Below are positions 53,583 through 60,716 of a stretch of 64,000 nt of DNA, one piece after another (position 1 is the first letter of the stretch; every line of letters begins with the position of its first letter). The stretch is from Microbacterium sp. (GTDB lineage: Bacteria > Actinomycetota > Actinomycetes > Actinomycetales > Microbacteriaceae): the NCBI GenBank assembly GCA_019510305.1, contig JAEKKN010000023.1:1-64000 (forward strand), read 5' to 3'. The translations under genes and the position numbers were made by a program. The notes under the pieces were generated by a model that worked only from the letters and a program-made list of their open reading frames with translations, was not told the DNA's origin and did no database searches.

Positions 53583-53601
53583 AATACCCCCAGGGGGTAT
53601 T
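53583..53601 (-). promoter_or_regulatory. CsoR/RcnR/FrmR-type operator palindrome
   Basis: AATACCCCCAGGGGGTATT, a perfect 19-bp palindrome, matches the A/T-flanked C-tract/G-tract form of operators bound by CsoR-family repressors. It lies upstream of the MFS gene. No csoR-like gene is present in the window, so the repressor must be encoded elsewhere. Confidence 0.7.
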
Positions 53602-53639
53602 CCCGAATGCGAGAATGATCTCGATCGGCGACGTCGGAA

Positions 53640-54500
53640 TCACTCCACGCGCAGCGGCCGAGTGGCGTCGGCGGTGCGCTGCAGCGCATGCACGGAGTGT
53701 GCGTGCCGACGCTGGGCGACTCCGATGAAGAGCGCGTCGACGAGGGCGAGCTGAGCGATCCGGCTGACCATGGCGCCGGCGCGGAAGCGTGACTCCCTGG
53801 CATGCGTGAGCAGGATGTGATCGGCTTCTCGGGCGATGGGGGAGTCGGCCGCTCCCGCGATGGCGATCGTCGCGGTGCCGGTGGCTCGAGCCGTCTGCAG
53901 GAAGCGCAGGGTCTCGAGCGTGGTGCCCGAGTGGGAGAAGCCGATCGCCACCGACCTCGTCGCCGTGAGGGCGGCGGCGGCGCTCGCCTCGTGAGCGTCC
54001 GAGAGCACGATCGCGGATCGTCCGATGCGCAGCAGCTTGTGGCCGAGATCGTCGGCGGCGAGACGGCTCGCGCCGATCCCGAACAGCAGCAGCCGTTCGG
54101 AGGCGTCGATCGCGTCGATCGCGGATTCGAGCACGTCGTAGTCGAGGTTGCCGATCGTCTCCTCGATCGCGAGCAGCTCGAGTGCGGCGATCTTCGATGT
54201 CGCCTCGCGCAGGGAGTCGCCCGCGGAGATCTCGGAGCCGAATCCGCGCGGCTCCTTGAACTGCACGGACTCGCGCCCGAGCTCGGTGGCGAGCGAGACG
54301 CGCAGCGCCGCGTATCCGCCGGCCCCGATCGCCCGGCAGAACCGCACGACGGAAGCCACGGACGTGTCGCACGCCGCTGCCAGTTCGTTGATCGTGCAGT
54401 CGACGACGATCGAAGGGTTGTCCCTCACGGTTCGGGCGATGCGCGCCAGAGACGGCGGCAGGGTCTCGACGGCTGTCGCGATGGTGGTCTGGATGCTCAT
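53640..54500 (-). CDS. RpiR/MurR family transcriptional regulator
   Basis: 286-residue regulator with an N-terminal RpiR helix-turn-helix (about 1-75: IARTVRDNPSIVVDCTINEL, CDTSVASVVRFCRAIGAGGY) and a C-terminal SIS sugar-isomerase domain (about 115-250: LLLFGIGASRLAADDLGHKL, GFSHSGTTLETLR). It is divergent from the kinase and murQ genes and most likely represses them until an amino-sugar phosphate such as N-acetylmuramate 6-phosphate binds the SIS domain. Confidence 0.9.
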   Translation of the reverse strand: MSIQTTIATAVETLPPSLARIARTVRDNPSIVVDCTINELAAACDTSVASVVRFCRAIGAGGYAALRVSLATELGRESVQFKEPRGFGSEISAGDSLREATSKIAALELLAIEETIGNLDYDVLESAIDAIDASERLLLFGIGASRLAADDLGHKLLRIGRSAIVLSDAHEASAAAALTATRSVAIGFSHSGTTLETLRFLQTARATGTATIAIAGAADSPIAREADHILLTHARESRFRAGAMVSRIAQLALVDALFIGVAQRRHAHSVHALQRTADATRPLRVE

Positions 54501-54526
54501 GCCCGTCTTCCGTCTTGATTCGTGTC

Positions 54527-54541
54527 TGAACAATTGTTTCA
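54527..54541 (+). promoter_or_regulatory. Probable RpiR operator in divergent promoter region
   Basis: TGAACAATTGTTTCA, centred on the perfect 10-bp palindrome AACAATTGTT, in an unusually A/T-rich 71-bp gap between the RpiR gene and the kinase gene. Its position fits an operator overlapping the promoter of both. Confidence 0.65.
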
Positions 54542-54571
54542 TGCAATACACGATTCACGTAGAGTATTTTC

Positions 54572-55471
54572 ATGACCTCGTCCGTTCCTTCCGCGGCCAT
54601 CGATCTCGGCAAGACGCGCTGCCGCCTTCTGCTGACCGACGGCGACGAGAGAATCCGAATCGACGGTGACGGCGCTCCAGGGCTCGCCTCCTCGCAGGGC
54701 GTCGACGCCGCCGTCGCGGCCATCGACGCATTGCTCAGGCATGTCGACGCGACTCTTGCGCATCTGGGCGTCGGCGCCGCGGGGGCGTGGGTGGCGCCCG
54801 AAGAGGCGGGCAAGCTCGCTCACCGTCTGGCCGCACGCACGGGCACCTCCGTCGTCGTCGCCTCTGACGTCGTGACCGCGCACCTCGGCGCGCTGGGCGG
54901 CGAGGCGGGGACTCTGCTGATCGCCGGAACGGGGGCTGCGGCGCTCGGCGTCGACGCCGGCGGCGCACGCCTCGTCGACGGGTGGGGGCCCGATCTCGGC
55001 GACTTCGGCAGCGGTTCGTGGCTCGGTCGCGAGATGCTGCGTGCGGTCGTCCGCGCAGACGTCGGTCTCGGCCCCGAGACCGCGCTGACGCGCGTCGTCA
55101 CGGAACGTGTGGGCGCGGCATCCGTCATCCTCTCGTGGATCGCCCGCGACGAGCCTCTCGCACGCCGCCTCGCCACTCTGGCGCCGTCTGTGCTCGATGC
55201 CGCGGAAAGCGGTGACGTCGTCGCCCTCGGCATCGCCGATGAGGCCGTGCGGCTGTTGACGGCGTCAGCCGCGGCCGCCTCGTCTTCCGTCGCGGTGGCT
55301 GTGCACGGCGGCCTCACGGATCATCCCTGGTTCCGCGCGAAGCTCGGTGCATCGCTCATGTCAGCGGGACGGACCGTCGTGCCCGCGGCGGGCGACGCCC
55401 TCGACGGCGCGCTCCTGCTCTCCCGCCGCACTGATCTTCCCCACGAAAGGTTCGCGCACCGTGCCGAATGA
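54572..55471 (+). CDS. N-acetylglucosamine/N-acetylmuramate kinase-like (BadF/BadG/BcrA family)
   Basis: 299-residue ASKHA-fold sugar kinase. The phosphate-1 loop is AIDLGKTRCRLLLTD, the phosphate-2 loop LIAGTGAAALGVD, then GWGPDLGDFGSGSWLGREML (a NagK-like active-site stretch) and the adenosine loop VAVHGGLTDHPWF. Linked to murQ, it probably phosphorylates amino sugars released from the cell wall. ATG 54572 lies downstream of the A/T-rich promoter gap and has only a weak binding site (AGAG). Confidence 0.86.
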   Translation: MTSSVPSAAIDLGKTRCRLLLTDGDERIRIDGDGAPGLASSQGVDAAVAAIDALLRHVDATLAHLGVGAAGAWVAPEEAGKLAHRLAARTGTSVVVASDVVTAHLGALGGEAGTLLIAGTGAAALGVDAGGARLVDGWGPDLGDFGSGSWLGREMLRAVVRADVGLGPETALTRVVTERVGAASVILSWIARDEPLARRLATLAPSVLDAAESGDVVALGIADEAVRLLTASAAAASSSVAVAVHGGLTDHPWFRAKLGASLMSAGRTVVPAAGDALDGALLLSRRTDLPHERFAHRAE

Positions 55472-56396
55472 CGATCTCCGCCTGACCGAACTGCTCGACG
55501 AGCTCTCGCGCCTCAGCACCGAGGATTCGACGACCGAACGCGGAGATCTCGATCTGCTCGAAACCGTCGACCTCGTGCGTGCGATGAATGCCGAGGATCG
55601 CGGGGTGCCCGACGCCGTGGCGGCCCGGGCCGCCGAGATCGCCGCCGCGGTCGACGGCATCACCGCACGGTTCCGCCGAGGGGGCCGCCTCATCTACATC
55701 GGCGCCGGCACCGCCGGCCGGGTGGGCGTGCTCGATGCGAGCGAGTGCCCGCCGACCTTCGGCACCGACCCCTCGATGGTGGTGGGACTCATCGCCGGAG
55801 GCGAGACGGCGATCCGGTCCGCAGTCGAGAACGCGGAGGATGACGCGGACGCCGCCGAGAGGTCGTTGCGTGACCTCGACCTCACTGAACGCGACGTGGT
55901 CGTCGGGATCTCCGCGTCGGGTCGCACCCCGTACGTCGTGGGCGGCCTGCGATACGCGCGCCGTGCCGGCGCGCTCACCGTCGCCATCGCCTCGAACGAT
56001 CACTCGGCGATCGGTGCAGAGGCTGATGTCGCGATCGAGGTGACCACGGGCCCCGAGTTCATCTCGGGCTCCACTCGGCTGAAGTCCGGGACAGCGCAGA
56101 AGCTCGTCGTGAACATGCTCACTACGCTGTCGATGATCAAGCTGGGCAAGACGTACCGCGGTGTCATGGTCGACCTGGTCGCGACAAACGAGAAGCTGCG
56201 GGCGCGGTCGATCCGCACCGTGTCTCAGCTCGCGGGCGTCGGCACAGAGGAGGCGTCGGACGCTCTCTCCGCAGCTGACGGCTCGGTCAAGCTCGCGCTG
56301 CTGATGCTCGCCACCGGAGCGGATGCGGACGCGGCGGCATCCGCACTGGCCGCCGCCGATGGCATCCTGCGTCAGGCGATCGCCTCGCTCGCCTGA
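55461..56396 (+). CDS. murQ: N-acetylmuramic acid 6-phosphate etherase
   Basis: 311-residue SIS-fold lyase that splits the lactyl ether of N-acetylmuramic acid 6-phosphate to GlcNAc-6-phosphate and lactate. MurQ marks: GGRLIYIGAGTAGRVGVLDA, SECPPTFGTDPSMV, VVGISASGRTPYV and LKSGTAQKLVVNMLTT, with the catalytic Glu region AIRSAVENAEDD. GTG 55461 overlaps the kinase gene by 11 bp and has GAAAGG ten bases ahead. Ends 4 bp from the convergent amine oxidase gene. Confidence 0.94.
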   Translation: MPNDDLRLTELLDELSRLSTEDSTTERGDLDLLETVDLVRAMNAEDRGVPDAVAARAAEIAAAVDGITARFRRGGRLIYIGAGTAGRVGVLDASECPPTFGTDPSMVVGLIAGGETAIRSAVENAEDDADAAERSLRDLDLTERDVVVGISASGRTPYVVGGLRYARRAGALTVAIASNDHSAIGAEADVAIEVTTGPEFISGSTRLKSGTAQKLVVNMLTTLSMIKLGKTYRGVMVDLVATNEKLRARSIRTVSQLAGVGTEEASDALSAADGSVKLALLMLATGADADAAASALAAADGILRQAIASLA

Positions 56397-56400
56397 CGAC

Positions 56401-58377
56401 TCAGTGCCCGCAGGCGCAGGCGGCGCCCCCGCCGCAGCATCCGCCATCCGCTTCGCCGTGCGCCTGGGACGACTCCGGCACGTCCATCGCCGGGTTCTGA
56501 TCGAGGAAGCCGTAGGGCTTGAGCCAGAACCCTGCGTAGTCGACGGGCATGATCGGCCAGTCCTCGGGGCGAGGGAAGTGCGTGAGGCCGAACGTGTGCC
56601 AGAGCACGATGTCCTCCCCGTCCAGCGACCGGTCGCGGGCCGCGTACTCGGGCAGGCCCGCACCTCCCTGATGCGCGTTCGGGTAGCGTCCGGCCGGCCA
56701 GATCTGCCCCGGCTCGTGCTGGGTCGCCCACAGGTGCCTGGTCGCGAACGCGGCTCTAGCGGCCACGGATGACGCCGGATCCGCCATCAGGAGCGCGGTG
56801 GGCTCAGGAATCAGGTGATACGCGGTGGGCCGTCCGACCGCGTTCGTGCGCGATGCGCTCTGCACCTCCCACACCCGGGCGACCGAGGTGTCGGCGTCTC
56901 GCTGCGCCCGCTTCTCAGTGGTCAGCGGCGTCTCCGACCAGCTGAAGGCGTTGCCGAAGGGGTTGTCCGGACCCATCGGCACGCGCTGCGCGTCGATCTC
57001 GACCAGACGGTTGTCTTCGCCGTCGATCGCGACGTCGAGGCGCGCGCTGAACAGGTGCTGGTGCACCGGGGCGAACACGCCGGGGGCGAGCTCGGTGGCG
57101 TGTCTCTGAGGCACGCCCGGCTCACCCGCCCCGACGAACACGATGCCCGTGGCCTTCGCCACGACCTCGATGGATCCGTCGAGGTAGAAGTGCCAGTAGA
57201 AGCCGTAGTCGTAGTTGCCGATCGTCGAGAAGTACGAGACGACGAAGCGGCGCGAGCGGCGCACATCCGAGCGGCCATCGAGGTTCGTGTGCTTCCAGAG
57301 GATGCCGTAGTCCTCCTCGTGCATGCAGACGACGTTCGGGATGCGCACGGGATGTCCGTGGTCGTCGGCGACGTAGCCGTCGAGGTAGCGGATCACACCG
57401 AAGCAGTCGCAGCCGAGCTCGAGGTGGTTGGCGTTCTTGCCGAGGAGGTACTCGCCGGCGTCGAAGTAGCTGATCCAGAAGCGACCAGGGGCGGTGTCGC
57501 CGTAAGGCACGACCATCTCGGGCACGCTGGCGCGGCTGAGCACCGAGCGGCCGTCGAAGGTCACGTCATGGAGCACGAGGCCCTCGCGCGCGTTGAAGCT
57601 CACCCGCATCGCCCAGTTCTCCCACTCGACCAGCGAACCGCTCACCGCGAAGCTCGGTCCTTCGGGCTGGCTGATCTCGATGGGCTTGACGGTGGTGCGC
57701 GCTTCACCCTGCACCTCGGGATAGTAGTTGCCGTGACCGGCGGGAACGGGGACGTCGCCCACATCCTCGACGCGGATGACGCTGTTCGAGGTGAGATCGA
57801 TGTGCACGATCAGGCCTTCGACGGGGTGCGCCCAGGGCGAGTCGTCCTCGTCGTATCGCAGGAAGGTCAGCGAGCGGATGACGCGGCGCCCGACCTCGTC
57901 GGCGCGGCCCGTGTAGCCCGGCGCGAGCGGGCCGCAGAATGCGAGGTCGATGTGATCGGCGAGACCGCGGCGCGTCATCGCGGCCTGCCACTCCGGCGAC
58001 GCCTTCGCGATGACTTCGGCGCGCTCGTACTCCTCGAAGAGGTACTGCGGCTGCCCGTACGGCGGGGCGTCGTTCGGGACCCGCTCGGCCCGCACGACCT
58101 CGCCGCGCGTGATCGAGACGACGACCTCGGTGGCGACGCCCGTGGCGATGTCGAGCAGGGTCGCGTCGACTCGTCGATCGATCGGTGCGCCAGGCGTCCA
58201 ACCGGCGAGTTCGGCCTTGGTGGGCTCATCCGGAAGGAGCATCGGCACCCGGACGGTCTCGCCCAGGAGGCCCGCCGCGTCGAGCACGGCGCGGGCTGCG
58301 GCGATCTCGGCTCCGGTGAGCGGATCGAGCGGGTGGGGGACGGCGAACTTCTCGATGGTGACGGGCTGGTGGGACAT
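56401..58377 (-). CDS. Primary-amine oxidase, copper/topaquinone type
   Basis: 658-residue copper amine oxidase that turns primary amines into aldehydes, NH3 and H2O2. The topaquinone precursor is Tyr389 in STIGNYDYGFYW; the three copper ligands are His439 and His441 (PVHQHLFSAR) and His600 (THFPRPEDWPIMPVDY). Length and layout match Arthrobacter phenylethylamine/histamine oxidases. No signal peptide is seen. The C-terminus has an added tail, DGGCCGGGAACACGH, with four Cys and a His, absent from the well-known enzymes. A TetR-type palindrome lies just upstream (58395-58412), shared with the TetR gene at 58636-59238. Confidence 0.95.
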   Translation of the reverse strand: MSHQPVTIEKFAVPHPLDPLTGAEIAAARAVLDAAGLLGETVRVPMLLPDEPTKAELAGWTPGAPIDRRVDATLLDIATGVATEVVVSITRGEVVRAERVPNDAPPYGQPQYLFEEYERAEVIAKASPEWQAAMTRRGLADHIDLAFCGPLAPGYTGRADEVGRRVIRSLTFLRYDEDDSPWAHPVEGLIVHIDLTSNSVIRVEDVGDVPVPAGHGNYYPEVQGEARTTVKPIEISQPEGPSFAVSGSLVEWENWAMRVSFNAREGLVLHDVTFDGRSVLSRASVPEMVVPYGDTAPGRFWISYFDAGEYLLGKNANHLELGCDCFGVIRYLDGYVADDHGHPVRIPNVVCMHEEDYGILWKHTNLDGRSDVRRSRRFVVSYFSTIGNYDYGFYWHFYLDGSIEVVAKATGIVFVGAGEPGVPQRHATELAPGVFAPVHQHLFSARLDVAIDGEDNRLVEIDAQRVPMGPDNPFGNAFSWSETPLTTEKRAQRDADTSVARVWEVQSASRTNAVGRPTAYHLIPEPTALLMADPASSVAARAAFATRHLWATQHEPGQIWPAGRYPNAHQGGAGLPEYAARDRSLDGEDIVLWHTFGLTHFPRPEDWPIMPVDYAGFWLKPYGFLDQNPAMDVPESSQAHGEADGGCCGGGAACACGH

Positions 58378-58394
58378 CGGCCTACCTCACTATT

Positions 58395-58412
58395 TCGAGC
58401 GAATGCTCAATA
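58395..58412 (-). promoter_or_regulatory. Probable TetR operator upstream of amine oxidase gene
   Basis: TCGAGCGAATGCTCAATA contains the palindrome GAGC-GAAT-GCTC. The same sequence with two changes is found at 59258-59275 ahead of the TetR gene. It lies 18-35 bp upstream of the amine oxidase start codon. Confidence 0.78.
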
Positions 58413-58492
58413 AACGGGTTGCGATGATGCTACGCCGGGGTTGCGGGCGTGCACAAGCCCCGCGGTGATCCGGCTGTCCGCCGGGCTGCGGT

Positions 58493-58578
58493 GTGCGAAA
58501 CGTCGGAGTCGCTGCGCGCCGCGCCGCCTCCCGGCATCCGCCGACGGCGTGCCGCGCGGGCCGTCCGACTTTTCCAAC
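58493..58578 (+). repeat. Imperfect intergenic palindrome, GAAAcGTCGGA type
   Basis: GTGCGAAACGTCGGA (58493-58507) faces TCCGACTTTTCCAAC (58564-58578); internal CGCC/GGCG-rich words also pair. It is a relative of the element at 10786-10868, with the same arm sequence and nearly the same size. It lies between the TetR gene's end and the amine oxidase promoter. The rest of this 258-bp gap shows no gene. Confidence 0.7.
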
Positions 58579-58635
58579 GCGCCGCCGCGCGGGGAGGGGG
58601 CTGCGTGCGGATGCGGGGGAGTGCGTTCGTGCCGG

Positions 58636-59238
58636 TCAGGAGCGCCAGGGGGCGAGGATGCTGTCGAGCACCGCGATGTGGGCGGCGGCATCCTGCGGCT
58701 CGGTCACTTCGACGACCTGCTGGCCATAGGTGATCGAGCGGAGCAGGGCCATCACGGCCTCGGTCGGGGTTCCCGCTGCGAGTTCGCCGTCGGCGACCGC
58801 TTCGGCGAGCGCGCTGCGGATTCCGCTCTGCCAGGTCGCGAGCGTCGGCGCCGCGGCGTCGGGTGCCGATGCGAGTGTGGCGAGGCGGCCCCAGAACCCG
58901 ACGACGACACGCGCTTCTGCGCGGGTGCGGTCGTCGACCGGCAGTACTTCGCGCATGAGCGCATCGAGGCGGGCGAGGCCTCTGAGGCCGGCCGTGGCGA
59001 TCGTGATGCGCTCGTCGGTGCGGCGGGTCACCTCGGCGGCTGCGGCGCGGATGACCTCGTCGAATCCGTCGAAATAATGCCAGAGCGATCCGGTGGCGAC
59101 GCCGAGCTCCTTCGCGACGGCGCGCGATGACACGTTCTCGTGGCCGTCCCGTGCGGCGACGGCGAGCAGCGCCTCGGCGATCTGCCGGCGGCGCTCATCG
59201 TGATCGACGACGCGGGGCACATGCCCATCCTGCCCCAT
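58636..59238 (-). CDS. TetR family transcriptional regulator
   Basis: 200-residue TetR repressor. The helix-turn-helix covers about residues 15-60 (IAEALLAVAARDGHENVSSR, VAKELGVATGSLWHYFDGFD); the C-terminal ligand domain is not assignable. ATG 59238 is the likely start, as the upstream open frame lies over the divergent gene. The matching palindromes at 59258-59275 and 58395-58412 suggest it represses itself, the copper amine oxidase gene and perhaps the divergent membrane protein gene, with an amine or its aldehyde as inducer. Confidence 0.88.
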   Translation of the reverse strand: MGQDGHVPRVVDHDERRRQIAEALLAVAARDGHENVSSRAVAKELGVATGSLWHYFDGFDEVIRAAAAEVTRRTDERITIATAGLRGLARLDALMREVLPVDDRTRAEARVVVGFWGRLATLASAPDAAAPTLATWQSGIRSALAEAVADGELAAGTPTEAVMALLRSITYGQQVVEVTEPQDAAAHIAVLDSILAPWRS

Positions 59239-59257
59239 CGAAGAGCGCCTAGCTTTT

Positions 59258-59275
59258 TTGAGCGAATGATCAATA
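59258..59275 (+). promoter_or_regulatory. Probable TetR operator in divergent promoter region
   Basis: TTGAGCGAATGATCAATA, 20 bp before the TetR start and 11 bp before the divergent DUF5134-like gene start. It differs from the amine oxidase site at two positions, and sits in a locally A/T-rich stretch typical of a promoter. Confidence 0.75.
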
Positions 59276-59285
59276 TAATCCAGGC

Positions 59286-59813
59286 GTGGATCACGCTCTG
59301 ACTGCGGCGCACTGGCTGACGGCGGGGGCGGCACTCGTTTCGGCCGCCGCCTGCGTCGCGGCGTGGCGTGCGGTGCCGTGGCAGGGGCGGCAATCCGCGC
59401 TCGCATCAGCGGCAGCCATGCTGGCCCTCGCCGCAGGCGAGGTCCCTGCCGGGATCGGGTTGCTCCTCGGGGCGGTTCTTCTCGTCTCGGCGATGCTGGG
59501 GACGGCGGGGGTGCGCGGGACGATGGCGGCCGCGACCTGCTGCCATCGAGCGGTCGGGTCTCTGGTCATGGCGATCTGCGTCTTCCAGGGCGCATCCGGT
59601 GGGACCGCCTCAGCGTCGACGGCGCATGCCGGGCACGGGCTCACGGGAGTCCTCGCCGTGCTCGGAGCCGTCGGCGTCGTCGGGATCGTCGTCTGGACCG
59701 TGGTGACGCAGTGGTTCATGGAACCTGTTCATCGCGGTCGCGCCGGTCGGTTGCTCGCTCTGGAGTCGTGGGCGATGGCCGCCGGCATGGCGATGATGCA
59801 CGCCGCCGCCTGA
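59286..59813 (+). CDS. Small membrane protein, DUF5134-like
   Basis: 175-residue protein with about five hydrophobic segments. His and Cys residues are placed at segment ends: MDHALTAAHW, ATCCHRAVGSL, TAHAGHGLTG and AMMHAAA. This resembles DUF5134 proteins, which have such His-rich membrane cores. Starts at GTG 59286, with the TetR palindrome immediately upstream, so it may be co-regulated with the copper amine oxidase. A role in metal handling is a guess from the residue pattern and context only. Confidence 0.72.
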   Translation: MDHALTAAHWLTAGAALVSAAACVAAWRAVPWQGRQSALASAAAMLALAAGEVPAGIGLLLGAVLLVSAMLGTAGVRGTMAAATCCHRAVGSLVMAICVFQGASGGTASASTAHAGHGLTGVLAVLGAVGVVGIVVWTVVTQWFMEPVHRGRAGRLLALESWAMAAGMAMMHAAA

Positions 59814-59828
59814 TCCTCCGGTCGCTGA

Positions 59829-60152
59829 TCAGTGCGCCCCGCCGAACTCGATCAGCCCGACGCCGACGGCGATCAACGCGACGCCCGCGGCCATCACGAG
59901 CGAGAAGTGGTCTTTGAAGATCACTCGGCCGAGGACCGCTGTGATCGCGACTCCGGCTGCGGCCCACACGCCGTAGGCGACGCCGACCGGCATCCCCATC
60001 GCGAGGATCGCTCCGAGAAGACTGAAGGCCGCCAGGTAGCCGACCACGATCACGGGAATCCAGCGCTTGCGACGCAGCCCCTCCGATGCGCGCAGGCTCA
60101 GGGTCGCCGTGACCTCGCTCGCGATCGCCAGAGCGAGCAGAGCCCAGGTCAC
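59829..60152 (-). CDS. SMR family efflux subunit (second of pair)
   Basis: 107-residue small multidrug resistance protein with four membrane segments. The active-site Glu is in LALAIASEVTATLSLRASEG, near residue 13; GVAYGVWAAAGVAITAV is the conserved TM3 region. GTG 60152 overlaps the stop of the first SMR gene as GTGA. Encoded as a pair with 60149-60514, so the two probably form a heterodimer like EbrAB or YkkCD. Confidence 0.9.
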   Translation of the reverse strand: MTWALLALAIASEVTATLSLRASEGLRRKRWIPVIVVGYLAAFSLLGAILAMGMPVGVAYGVWAAAGVAITAVLGRVIFKDHFSLVMAAGVALIAVGVGLIEFGGAH

Positions 60153-60514
60153 GACGTCGCCTCCTTCGTGTGACCTGCACGCGAGCCGAGTTCGACGAGG
60201 AGCACCCCGACGACGATCACCGCGATGCCGACGATCTGCACCGCGCCGAGCAGCTCGCCGAAAAGCACGGCTCCCATCACGGCGGTCAGCACCACGCCGA
60301 TCGCCGACCAGATGCCGTAGGCGACGCCCACCGGCATCCCGCGGTCGAGGACGACCGAGAGCAGCCAGAGGGATCCGGAATAGCCGATCACGACCGCGAT
60401 GAGCCAGAGCGGGTGCCTGAAGCCCTCGGCTGCGCGCAGCGACAAGGTGGCGGTGACTTCGAGGGCGATCGCGGTCAGGAGCGGCGGCCAGGCCGAGGGG
60501 CGGGTGCGTGTCAT
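60149..60514 (-). CDS. SMR family efflux subunit (first of pair)
   Basis: 121-residue SMR protein. The Glu is in LTAIALEVTATLSLRAAEGF, and TM3 reads GVAYGIWSAIGVVLTAVMGA; it has a longer basic N-terminus (MTRTRPSAW) and C-terminal tail (RAGHTKEATS) than its partner. Exports cationic compounds or guanidinium-like molecules by proton antiport. The 202-bp leader upstream contains small hairpins (e.g. GGGGA/TCCCC) but no riboswitch could be recognised. Confidence 0.9.
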   Translation of the reverse strand: MTRTRPSAWPPLLTAIALEVTATLSLRAAEGFRHPLWLIAVVIGYSGSLWLLSVVLDRGMPVGVAYGIWSAIGVVLTAVMGAVLFGELLGAVQIVGIAVIVVGVLLVELGSRAGHTKEATS

Positions 60515-60716
60515 CGATCGCCTTTCTGCGTCTCGTGATGAGAACCTGGGGGATGCTCTCCTGATTCCCCGTCGGGCGGATCGACTATTCCGCAGCGCGA
60601 GAGGATTCGTCGCCCTGTGCCGACCGCGCGTACCCTGAGAGCACCCCCGATGCTCCACCCGGCGATTCCGCGCGCCGGCCACTCTTCGGCGCGCGCTCAC
60701 AGATGCAAGGATGCAG

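Noticed and set aside
60515..60716. Guanidine riboswitch upstream of the SMR pair
   Set aside because: The conserved loops of guanidine-I, -II and -III could not be found by eye, so only a possible structured leader is noted.
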